Positions 1 through 5,517 of a stretch of 5,913 nt of DNA are shown here, piece by piece. The stretch lies in contig VERU01000180.1 in NCBI GenBank assembly GCA_018882485.1, positions 1 through 5,913 on the forward strand, in the 5' to 3' direction. Source of the DNA: Rhodoferax sp. (GTDB taxonomy: Bacteria > Pseudomonadota > Gammaproteobacteria > Burkholderiales > Burkholderiaceae_C). Numbering within the stretch: the stretch's first letter is position 1; every line of letters starts with the position of its first letter. Both the position numbers and the translations under genes were made by a program. The notes beneath the pieces were generated by a model. It searched no databases. It was given only the letters and a program-made list of their open reading frames with translations, and was not told where the DNA came from.

Positions 1-1
1 G

Positions 2-685
2 CGCGTGGACGACCGAGCCGCACTGGAGCGGGCCTGGCAGCAGCTGGGGCGCGTGCCCTGCGTGCTGGAGCAGCGGCTGCCTCTGGCGCAGGAAGTCTCG
101 GTGATCGTCGCGCGCGGGGCCGACGGCGCCGTCACCCACCTGCCGCCCGCACTCAATGTCCACCGCGAGGGCATCCTGGCTGTCACCTCGGTTTACCCAG
201 GAAATATCGATCCAGCCCTTACCAGACAAGCATTGGATGCTACTGAAACCATAGCGACCAGCCTGGACTACCAGGGTGTGCTGTGCGTCGAGTTCTTCAT
301 CCTGCAGGATGGCCGGCTGGTGGCCAACGAAATGGCGCCGCGCCCCCACAACAGCGGACACCCCAGCATCGACGCCTGCGACTTGTCGCAATTCGGGCTG
401 CAGGTGCGGGCGCTGGCCGGCCTGCCCCTGCCGCGGCCGCGCCAGCACAGCCCGGCCATCATGCTCAACCTGCTGGGCGACCTCTGGCGCCACGGCACCC
501 CCGACTGGGCCCGCCTGCTGGCGCTGCCCGGCGCCCACCTGCACCTGTACGGCAAGGCCGAAGCCCGGGCCGGGCGCAAGATGGGCCACCTGACCCTGAC
601 CGCCGACAGCGTGCAGGCGGTGCAGGCCCGCGCCCGGCAGGCCTGCGCGCTGCTGGGCCTGGAGCCGCTGCCCGGCTGGCCATGA
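2..685 (+). CDS. purK: PurK, N5-carboxyaminoimidazole ribonucleotide synthase (5' end cut by window)
   Basis: ATP-grasp enzyme of de novo purine synthesis: it uses ATP and bicarbonate to convert AIR to N5-CAIR, which PurE then rearranges; cytosolic. The reading frame is open from the window edge. The GTG at 5-7 is almost certainly internal, because PurK is usually about 380 residues and only about 227 are present, so the N-terminal and first ATP-grasp part lie upstream. Counting from that GTG, the visible blocks are EVSVIVARG (30-38), NVHREGIL (51-58), GVLCVEFF (91-98, with the metal/ATP-binding Glu region), NEMAPRPHNSGH (108-119, the family signature), NLLGDLW (155-161) and LHLYGKAEARAGRKMGH (179-195), in normal PurK order and spacing. 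The stop overlaps the next gene's start as ATGA, indicating translational coupling with sua5. A short AT-rich patch (about 191-260) is described separately. The identification is secure. Confidence 0.96.
   Translation, partial: RVDDRAALERAWQQLGRVPCVLEQRLPLAQEVSVIVARGADGAVTHLPPALNVHREGILAVTSVYPGNIDPALTRQALDATETIATSLDYQGVLCVEFFILQDGRLVANEMAPRPHNSGHPSIDACDLSQFGLQVRALAGLPLPRPRQHSPAIMLNLLGDLWRHGTPDWARLLALPGAHLHLYGKAEARAGRKMGHLTLTADSVQAVQARARQACALLGLEPLPGWP
191..260 (+). other. AT-rich, rare-codon patch inside purK with an imperfect inverted repeat
   Basis: By hand count this 70-base segment is about 47% GC, in surroundings that are visibly around 70%. It uses codons otherwise scarce here (GTT, GGA, AAT, CTT, AGA, CAA, TTG, GCT, ACT, ATA). 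The reading frame stays open and the encoded helix-forming stretch has the length expected for PurK, so the gene is not disrupted. Within it, CCAGCCCTT (212-220) and AAGCATTGG (228-236) form an imperfect hairpin (6 of 9 pairs), followed by GCTA(N9)TAGC at 239-255. This looks somewhat like dispersed short repeats I recall from Comamonadaceae genomes, but that is a memory-based resemblance. Confidence 0.45.
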
Positions 686-1683
686 TCCTGCCCGGCGACG
701 ATCCGCGTGCCCGGGCCCGGGCACTCCAGTGCCTGCAGGATGGGGCTCTGGTCGGCCTGCCGACCGAAACGGTGTACGGGCTGGCGGCCGACGCCTGCAA
801 CGATGCCGCGGTGGCCCGCATCTTCGCCGCCAAGGGGCGCCCGGCCGACCACCCATTGATCGTGCATGTGGCCGATGCCCAGGCCGCCCATGCTTTTGCC
901 GCCGAGGTGCCGGACTTTGCGGCCGCGCTCATGCAGGCCTTCTGGCCGGGGCCGCTGACCCTCATCCTGCCGCGCCGCGCCGGCGTGGCCGAGGCAGCGG
1001 CCGGTGGCCAGCCGACGGTGGGCCTGCGATGCCCGGACCACCCCGTGGCCCAGGCCCTGCTGCAGGCCTGTCGTGCGGCCCAGCCGCCGATGTCCGGGCT
1101 GGCTGCGCCGAGCGCCAACCTGTTCGGCCGGGTCAGCCCCACCCGTGCGGCCCATGTGCAGGAGGAGTTCGGCCCGGACCTGCTGGTGCTGGACGGCGGC
1201 CCCTGCCAGGTGGGCATCGAATCCACCATCGTCGACTGCACCCGGGGCCTGCCGGTGCTGCTGCGTCCCGGCGTGCTGACCCCCGAGCGACTGAGCGCTG
1301 CCTGCGGCCAGAAAGTGCTATTAAAAGAAGAGCTGCCGAGCCAGATGGGACAAGGCCCCAAGGCCTCCGGGACCCTGGAGTCGCACTACGCGCCCAGGGC
1401 CCGGGTGCGGCTGGTGGATCAGGCCGCGCTGGGCCAGTCCGATGCCGCACCGGCCCAGTCCGCCGGTCGACTGGCCCTTTACGCCCGCCAGCTGCCCCCA
1501 GCCGGCGCCGGCCGCCTGCTGCGCCGCATGCCCGACACTCCGCAAGCCGCCGCCCACGACCTGTTCGCCGCGCTGCGCGAACTCGATGCCGCCGGCGCCA
1601 CCGACATCTGGGTTGAACAGCCGCCACCCGGCAGCGACTGGGATGGCGTGCGAGACCGCCTCAGTCGGGCGGCGGCCCGCTGA
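682..1683 (+). CDS. sua5: Threonylcarbamoyl-AMP synthase, Sua5/YrdC/TsaC family (two-domain form)
   Basis: Makes threonylcarbamoyl-AMP from threonine, bicarbonate and ATP, the first step of the t6A37 modification of ANN-decoding tRNAs; cytosolic. The protein has 333 residues. The YrdC/TsaC domain (about 5-200) shows PTETVYGL (27-34), KGRP (51-54; the KxR pair is K51/R53), HPL (57-59), WPGPLTLILP (88-97), PSANLFGRVSPT (143-154; the SxN pair is S144/N146), STIVD (181-185) and LRPG (194-197). A linker with SGTLESHYAP (229-238) leads into a C-terminal Sua5 domain (about 240-333) ending in DRLSRAAAR. Single-domain TsaC proteins are about 190 residues, so this is the longer Sua5 type. The start at 682 lies in the ATGA overlap with purK; the nearest GGAG (661-664) is too far away for normal initiation, so re-initiation after purK is likely. 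The linker holds a short AT-rich run (1312-1332). The gene ends 10 bases from the convergent ompW-like gene. Confidence 0.96.
   Translation: MILPGDDPRARARALQCLQDGALVGLPTETVYGLAADACNDAAVARIFAAKGRPADHPLIVHVADAQAAHAFAAEVPDFAAALMQAFWPGPLTLILPRRAGVAEAAAGGQPTVGLRCPDHPVAQALLQACRAAQPPMSGLAAPSANLFGRVSPTRAAHVQEEFGPDLLVLDGGPCQVGIESTIVDCTRGLPVLLRPGVLTPERLSAACGQKVLLKEELPSQMGQGPKASGTLESHYAPRARVRLVDQAALGQSDAAPAQSAGRLALYARQLPPAGAGRLLRRMPDTPQAAAHDLFAALRELDAAGATDIWVEQPPPGSDWDGVRDRLSRAAAR
1312..1336 (+). other. AT-rich run in the Sua5 inter-domain linker, possible short dispersed-repeat fragment
   Basis: Bases 1312-1332 contain only 6 G/C of 21 and encode K-V-L-L-K-E-E (residues 211-217) with the codons AAA, CTA, TTA, AAA and GAA, which are unusual for this window. 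The run lies between the catalytic YrdC domain and the SGTLESHYAP linker, a place that tolerates length and sequence change. The core GCTATTAAAA (1317-1326) followed by AGCTGC (1331-1336) resembles a repeat family I recall as common in Comamonadaceae genomes. The composition is seen directly; the repeat assignment is a guess. Confidence 0.35.
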
Positions 1684-1693
1684 GCCAGAGGCC

Positions 1694-2365
1694 CTAGAAG
1701 CGCCAGCCCAGGCCCAGCGAGACCGTGCTCGGGTCCAGGGTCATGTCCAGGGTCTGGCCGGTGGACAGGGTGCCCCGGGTGCTGAGCGAAGTCTTGGTGT
1801 AGTGGGCGTCCAGAAACATCCGCTCATTCAGCCTGACTTGCACGCCCAGCTGCACCGTGGGCACGAGCTTGGAGGCCAGGCTCATGGTGGTGGCGGCGCC
1901 CCCGGGGTTGGTCAGCGCGGTGAGGGCGGCGGTGCCCTTGGTGTCGTAGAACAAGGCGTAGGTCAGGCCGGCGCCCAGATAGGGCCGGACCCGGTCGGAC
2001 GCCGTCATGAAGTGGTATTGGCCCAGCACCGTGATGGGCAGGGCCTTGGTGGTGGCCAGCACGCCCACGCCCGCGATGGCGCCGGCACCGGTGAGCTCGT
2101 GCGAAAAACCCAGCGCCAGCGGGATGTTCAGCGCCAGTCGCTCGTCAAACCCGTAGCTGATGCTGCCGGTGACCTGGGTGTTGGCGTTCACGTCGGCCTT
2201 GGTACCCGGCAGGCTGGGTGCGGTGAGGTTGCCGCTGCTGACCGACGGGGTGAGCGCGGTCACGCCCAGCACGGCCGACCAGGGGGACTGGGCCTGGGCG
2301 CCATGGGCCAGCAGGGCGAGGGTGAGGCAGGTCGCCAGGCGGGCGACGGATGGGGTGGTCGTCAT
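1694..2365 (-). CDS. OmpW-family outer-membrane beta-barrel protein
   Basis: Predicted small outer-membrane barrel of the OmpW family (eight-stranded; family members form narrow hydrophobic channels, and the substrate is unknown here). The protein has 223 residues. Residues 1-25 are a Sec signal peptide (hydrophobic LATCLTLALLA, then AHGAQA, cleavage likely after AQA at 25). The mature part, about 198 residues, is close to the usual OmpW size. Family hallmarks are ITVLGQYHF followed by VRPYLGAGLTYALFY in mid-protein, a later strand containing LVPTVQLGVQVRLNERMFLDAHY, and a C-terminal strand ending GLGWRF with the terminal Phe used for BAM-mediated insertion. The frame is open 126 bases further upstream, but the Met at 2365 is preceded by AGGAA at 6-base spacing and begins the signal peptide, so it is chosen. 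It lies 46 bases downstream of the GDSL esterase gene on the same strand, so co-transcription is likely. It converges on sua5. Confidence 0.9.
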   Translation of the reverse strand: MTTTPSVARLATCLTLALLAHGAQAQSPWSAVLGVTALTPSVSSGNLTAPSLPGTKADVNANTQVTGSISYGFDERLALNIPLALGFSHELTGAGAIAGVGVLATTKALPITVLGQYHFMTASDRVRPYLGAGLTYALFYDTKGTAALTALTNPGGAATTMSLASKLVPTVQLGVQVRLNERMFLDAHYTKTSLSTRGTLSTGQTLDMTLDPSTVSLGLGWRF

Positions 2366-2371
2366 GATCGG

Positions 2372-2376
2372 TTCCT
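2372..2376 (-). promoter_or_regulatory. Ribosome binding site of the ompW-like gene
   Basis: Read on the minus strand this is AGGAA, six bases before the ATG at 2365. It decides between that start and the upstream Met at 2491, which lies inside the preceding esterase gene and would place an unlikely Arg/Cys-rich extension before the signal peptide. Confidence 0.75.
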
Positions 2377-2411
2377 GTTGCGCGGTGCGGGGTGGGAGGC
2401 GGCGGCAGGGA

Positions 2412-3587
2412 TTACAGCCAGCCCGCGCTGGCCAGCACCTTGAACGCATACTGCGCCAGCAGCTGGTGACCGTAGGGCGTGGGGTGCACATCGTCGGCCG
2501 TGAGGTAGCGCGAGACGTCGGCCGCTGCCAGATTGGCCGGGTTGCACACCAGCGAGGTGCCGCCCAGAGGGTTCTTGGCCAGGTCCCGGCTGCAGGCCCG
2601 CTGGGTGACGTTGCTCAGGCCGTAGGCCGCCGGGTTGGCGAACTGGTCCTTGCTGGTGGCATACGCATCACCCACCTGCACACCCGAGACGCCGGCCAGC
2701 CCGGCGGCCAACTGGCTGTTGTAGGCGTTCACCAGGGCTGCCATCAGCGGCGCGGCGCTGGGGTTTTCGAGTGCGTAGATGGACGAAGCCAGATCGGGCA
2801 GGTTCATCACCAGCACCCGCTTGGCGCCCTTGCCGACGATCTGGGTCTTGATGGCCGCCGCCAGTTCGGCCCCGGCCTTGGCCATGGCGGCCACCGCCGA
2901 GCCCGACGCCGCCGTGACGGCTGCTGCCCCGCCGGGCAGCACTGCGGCGATTTCGGCGTCCGACCAGCCGGCAATGGTGGCCGCGCCTGCGGCACCCGCG
3001 CCACCCGCTGCGGCCGCCGCAACGGCTGCGCCGTTCATGAAGGCGTCGTTGCCGCCAGCCATCACCGTGACCAGTTCGCGGCCGCTGAAGCTGCCGCCGA
3101 CGAGCGCCAGGTGGTTGGCGATCTGGGTGACCACGGGATAGGTCAGCTGCCCGACCACTCCCCCGCTGCTGTCGGGCAGGGCCGCATGCCCGGGCCCGAC
3201 GGGCGCGGTGACGCGGGAGCCGCCCTGGGCGTAGTTGCGGCAGGTGGTGGTGTTGACCAAGGCCACGGGTGCGCCGAAGGGTGGCCGGCTGTTGAGGCCG
3301 GTGGTGGCCGAGCAGGGCGCCGGCAGCCCGTACTGTGCCGCCACCAGGTCGAGCCAGATCTTGGCCGGCTTGGCCGGGTCACCGGTGTTGACGGTGTAAC
3401 GCCCCCCGCCGAGCAGCGCCACGGTCCCCACGCTGTAGGTGCCGGTGTCGCTCAGGCTGTCGCCGAAGCTGACCAGGGCGTTGAAACCGGTGGTGTTGCT
3501 GCTGGCGACTCCGGTGTCGCCGCCGCCGCAGGCGGCCAGCAGGCCGGCAGCCGCAAGGCCGGCCAGCCAGGGTTTGAGGGTGCGCAT
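2412..3587 (-). CDS. GDSL/SGNH-family esterase or lipase, predicted lipoprotein
   Basis: Predicted secreted serine ester hydrolase of the SGNH superfamily; the substrate is unknown (a lipid or acyl ester is plausible). The protein has 391 residues. The N-terminus has a positive, then hydrophobic, signal ending in the lipobox LAAC, with Cys20 as the expected lipidated residue, followed by GGG. The catalytic blocks are in order: block I FGDSLSDTG (41-49, nucleophile Ser44), block II NYAQGGSR (118-125, oxyanion-hole Gly), block III GGND (178-181, Asn180) and block V DDVHPT (365-370, Asp365 and His368). All four residue types are present, so it should be active. An Ala/Gly-rich, low-complexity segment (about 186-245) sits between blocks III and V. 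Five cysteines (20, 92, 116, 332, 348) leave four for possible disulfides. The ATG at 3587 has GGAGA seven bases upstream. The OmpW-like gene follows after 46 bases, probably in the same transcript. A TetR-like palindrome lies just upstream of the gene. Confidence 0.92.
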   Translation of the reverse strand: MRTLKPWLAGLAAAGLLAACGGGDTGVASSNTTGFNALVSFGDSLSDTGTYSVGTVALLGGGRYTVNTGDPAKPAKIWLDLVAAQYGLPAPCSATTGLNSRPPFGAPVALVNTTTCRNYAQGGSRVTAPVGPGHAALPDSSGGVVGQLTYPVVTQIANHLALVGGSFSGRELVTVMAGGNDAFMNGAAVAAAAAGGAGAAGAATIAGWSDAEIAAVLPGGAAAVTAASGSAVAAMAKAGAELAAAIKTQIVGKGAKRVLVMNLPDLASSIYALENPSAAPLMAALVNAYNSQLAAGLAGVSGVQVGDAYATSKDQFANPAAYGLSNVTQRACSRDLAKNPLGGTSLVCNPANLAAADVSRYLTADDVHPTPYGHQLLAQYAFKVLASAGWL

Positions 3588-3593
3588 CCAGTG

Positions 3594-3598
3594 TCTCC
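3594..3598 (-). promoter_or_regulatory. Ribosome binding site of the GDSL esterase gene
   Basis: Minus-strand GGAGA, ending seven bases before the ATG at 3587. It supports that start, which also gives a proper lipoprotein signal. Confidence 0.7.
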
Positions 3599-3604
3599 GT
3601 GAAA

Positions 3605-3620
3605 TAGAACGACCGTTCGA
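3605..3620. promoter_or_regulatory. Palindromic operator-like site, TetR-family style, upstream of the GDSL esterase
   Basis: GAACGACCGTTC at 3607-3618 is a perfect inverted repeat (GAACG, 2-base centre, CGTTC), and T3605 and A3620 extend the symmetry. Further out, 3602-3603 and 3622-3623 also pair. Sites of this shape, with AACG/CGTT half-sites around a short centre, are typical of TetR-family repressors. The site lies 20 to 31 bases before the esterase ATG. A weak -10-like TCTATT on the minus strand starts at its edge, so a bound repressor would block initiation. No regulator gene lies in the window, so the partner is unknown. Confidence 0.5.
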
Positions 3621-3679
3621 ATTGTGGTCGCCATGCTACGCCGGTTGGCCGGGGTCGGCGATGCGGGTAAACACGGAGC

Positions 3680-3700
3680 CCGGGGCCACGGCGGGCCCGG
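3680..3700 (-). terminator. GC-rich hairpin just after the SemiSWEET gene, weak terminator candidate
   Basis: CCGGGGCC (3680-3687) and GGCCCGG (3694-3700) pair as a seven-pair stem with one bulged base and a six-base loop. It starts four bases beyond the SemiSWEET stop and would end the dacB-SemiSWEET transcript. On the minus strand it is followed by only TGTTTAC a few bases later, not a real T-tract, so intrinsic termination is doubtful in such GC-rich DNA. Confidence 0.25.
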
Positions 3701-3704
3701 CCCG

Positions 3705-3959
3705 TCAGCGGTAGCGCAGTTTCATGGCCAGGATGCAGCTGGCCAGCGTGAGGGTGATGGCGTTGGCGATGATGATGGGCCAGGCCGAGAGCAGCAGCCC
3801 GTACACCAGCCAGCCGGCGGTGCCGCTGGTGAACACGCAGTACATGCCCAGCGAGATGCCGCTGACATCGCGGGTGCGCCAGGTGTGCCAGACCTGCGGC
3901 AGGAAACCGGCGGTGGTGAGGACGGCGGCCAGAAAGCCGATCGTGTCGATCAGGGTCAT
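3705..3959 (-). CDS. SemiSWEET-type sugar transporter (PQ-loop/MtN3 family), 84 residues
   Basis: Small inner-membrane protein of the bacterial SemiSWEET family, which forms homodimers and moves sugars by facilitated diffusion; the sugar is unknown. Three membrane helices are visible, at about 5-24, 37-56 and 59-80, which is the normal half-SWEET length. TM1 carries the PQ motif (FLPQVW, P21-Q22). The loop RTRDVSGISLGMY (28-40) is typical. TM2 has W50 (GTAGWLVYGL), and TM3 has N66 (PIIIANAITL), matching the Trp and Asn that line the sugar pocket in studied SemiSWEETs. The ATG at 3959 overlaps the dacB stop (ATGA) and no Shine-Dalgarno sequence precedes it, so translation probably depends on re-initiation after dacB. 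The same frame stays open far upstream across dacB, but that part is a high-GC shadow. This makes it the distal gene of a dacB-SemiSWEET unit. Confidence 0.93.
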   Translation of the reverse strand: MTLIDTIGFLAAVLTTAGFLPQVWHTWRTRDVSGISLGMYCVFTSGTAGWLVYGLLLSAWPIIIANAITLTLASCILAMKLRYR

Positions 3960-5485
3960 CGGGAGGCGGGTGCGGATGGCGGGCCGCCATTGTCGTGGAG
4001 CGCCCAGTCGACCAGCGCGTCGAGGGCCGGACGGGCGGCCGCGGCCTGGGGGTGGTTGACCAGGGCCACCAACACCAGCCGGCGTCCGTTCGCGGTGTGC
4101 AGGTAGCCGGCCAGGGCCGTCACGTCCCGCAGGCTGCCGGTCTTGAGGTGGGCCCCGCCCTGCTGCGGCGCAGCGCGGTTGCGCAGGGTGCCGTCGGCGC
4201 CCGGCACTGGCAGCGAGGCCATCAGCTCGGGCATCAGGGGCGAGCGGTAGGCGGTCTGCAGCAGCCGGGCCATCGCCTGTGCGCTGATGCGTTCTTCGCG
4301 CGACAGGCCCGAGCCGTTGTCGAGCAGCGGCGCTTCGACGCCGGGCAGCCGCTCCTGCCACCACTGGCGCAGTGCGGCGCGTGCCCGCTCCGGGGTGGCC
4401 GGGGAGGATGGCGCGACCGCCGTCGGCGCCGCGGCGCCGGCTGCCGGGCGCGCCAGTGCCAGCGTCAGGAACAGCTGCTGCGCCATGACGTTGTTGCTGT
4501 ATTTGTTGATGTCGCGCACCACCTCGGCCAGTGCCGGCGACTCCAGCGTCAGCACCGGCTCCAGGGTGGCGGGCACCCGGCCTTCGCGTACCGCGCCGTC
4601 GAGCTGGCCGCCCGCCTCGCGCCAGAGGCCCTCGATGACCCGGGCGGCAAAGCCGGCGGGATCGGGCGGGGCCAGGGCCCAGCTGCGTTCGCCGCAGGCG
4701 GCGGGGTAGGCGCCGGCCAGCCGAAGTTGTGCCGGATCGGTGAAATCGGCCTTGAGGGCGGCACGCCAGTCGGCGCAGGGGCCGTCCTGCAGCGGGAGCT
4801 GGCGCGGCACCTGCAGCCGGGCCAGGGGTGGCTCCACATGCAGCTGCGCCGTCTGGGTCAGGCGGTCGGGTACCAGCGTGAGCTGCAGCGCCTTGTAGTT
4901 GACCAGCAGCGCGTCGGGGGTGGCGTTGTAGGGGCGCAGCGCCTCGCCGTCGAAACGCCCCGCCGGGATGTCGGGCAGCTCGAAGGCGCTGCGGTCGAGC
5001 ACGATGTCGCCGGCAATGCGCTGGATGCCCAGCCCGCGCAGGCGCCGCATCAGCAGCCATACGCGCTCGGTGACCAGCTTGGGGTCGCCCTGGCCGCGCA
5101 GATACAGGTGGCCGTACAGCACCCCGTCGCGCACCGCGCCTTCGATGTAGACCGGGGTGCGCCAGACCCAGGCCGGGCCCAGCAGGTCCAGCGCGGCATA
5201 GGTGGTGACCAGCTTCATGGTGGAGGCCGGGTTCATGGGCACGCCAGCCCGGTGGCTCACGCGGGGCGGGGTGCGCCCTTCGGCGTCGACCAACAGCACC
5301 GCCAGCGCATCGCGTGGCAGGCCGGCGCGCTGCAGGGCGGCCTCCACCGCCACGGGCAGCGCCTGGGCGCAGGCGGGTGCGGCAGGCAGCCACGCCGTCA
5401 GCAGCAGGCCGGTGACCGCCAGGCACCGGGCGCAGACCGCAGCGGCGGTGTTCCAGCGGGGCGGTGCGTCAGACATGGCGGGCAT
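3956..5485 (-). CDS. dacB: DacB/PBP4, D-alanyl-D-alanine carboxypeptidase/endopeptidase (peptidase family S13)
   Basis: Periplasmic penicillin-binding protein that trims the terminal D-Ala from peptidoglycan stem peptides and can cleave 4-3 cross-links. The protein has 509 residues from the first Met. The signal peptide core is around 17-36, with likely cleavage after ACA at about 40. The three active-site motifs are intact: SxxK as S88-T-M-K91 (PASTMKL), SxN as S330-N-N332 (KYSNNVMAQQL) and KTG as K448-T-G450 (HLKTGSL). The roughly 240-residue distance between the first two is that of S13 enzymes, where extra domains are inserted, and DNGSGLSREERIS (389-401) is another family block. An Ala/Pro-rich segment at about 345-366 looks like a flexible insert. 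Neither of the two candidate starts (5485, or 5476 at residue 4) has a Shine-Dalgarno sequence. The outer one is given, but if the GATAAT promoter upstream is real, 5476 is the better choice. The gene overlaps the SemiSWEET gene by ATGA and is divergent from tsaB. Confidence 0.95.
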   Translation of the reverse strand: MPAMSDAPPRWNTAAAVCARCLAVTGLLLTAWLPAAPACAQALPVAVEAALQRAGLPRDALAVLLVDAEGRTPPRVSHRAGVPMNPASTMKLVTTYAALDLLGPAWVWRTPVYIEGAVRDGVLYGHLYLRGQGDPKLVTERVWLLMRRLRGLGIQRIAGDIVLDRSAFELPDIPAGRFDGEALRPYNATPDALLVNYKALQLTLVPDRLTQTAQLHVEPPLARLQVPRQLPLQDGPCADWRAALKADFTDPAQLRLAGAYPAACGERSWALAPPDPAGFAARVIEGLWREAGGQLDGAVREGRVPATLEPVLTLESPALAEVVRDINKYSNNVMAQQLFLTLALARPAAGAAAPTAVAPSSPATPERARAALRQWWQERLPGVEAPLLDNGSGLSREERISAQAMARLLQTAYRSPLMPELMASLPVPGADGTLRNRAAPQQGGAHLKTGSLRDVTALAGYLHTANGRRLVLVALVNHPQAAAARPALDALVDWALHDNGGPPSAPASR

Positions 5486-5513
5486 TATCCGGTCGCGCTC
5501 GCCACGGATAATG
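5483..5513. promoter_or_regulatory. Symmetric divergent promoter candidate between dacB and tsaB
   Basis: CATTATCC (5483-5490) and GGATAATG (5506-5513) are a perfect 8-bp inverted repeat around a 15-base GC-rich centre. Each arm carries GATAAT, five of six bases of the TATAAT -10 consensus: plus strand at 5507-5512, minus strand at 5489-5484. The plus-strand hexamer ends five bases before the tsaB ATG (5518), and the minus-strand hexamer ends seven bases before the dacB ATG at 5476, so transcripts could start at or next to the start codons. The opposite arm offers only a poor -35 (TTATCC, 16-base spacer). No Shine-Dalgarno sequence is evident for either gene. The geometry is seen directly; promoter function is inferred. 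Confidence 0.42.
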
Positions 5514-5517
5514 GGGC

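Noticed and set aside
5..7. GTG as the true start of purK
   Set aside because: The frame is open upstream to the window edge, and the visible part lacks the N-terminal portion found in all PurK proteins.
268..1361. Minus-strand frames of about 295 residues opposite purK and sua5
   Set aside because: These are shadows of two genes with strong conserved motifs; no domain is visible in the translations.
729..1616. Plus-strand alternative frame of 295 residues within sua5
   Set aside because: It is an out-of-frame shadow rich in Gly, Arg and Pro, while the sua5 frame carries every catalytic motif.
2160..3602. A 480-codon open frame on the plus strand across the esterase and ompW-like genes
   Set aside because: It lies antisense to two well-supported genes, with no family motif and no sensible start signal.
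3960..5426. Upstream extension of the SemiSWEET frame, making a 573-residue protein
   Set aside because: The upstream part overlaps dacB in another frame and is Arg/Ala/Gly/Pro-rich filler. The normal SemiSWEET N-terminus begins at 3959.
5370..5460. DacB as a lipoprotein, with Cys39 in a lipobox
   Set aside because: The residues before Cys39 (A-P-A) do not fit a lipobox; ACA followed by Gln is a better signal peptidase I site.
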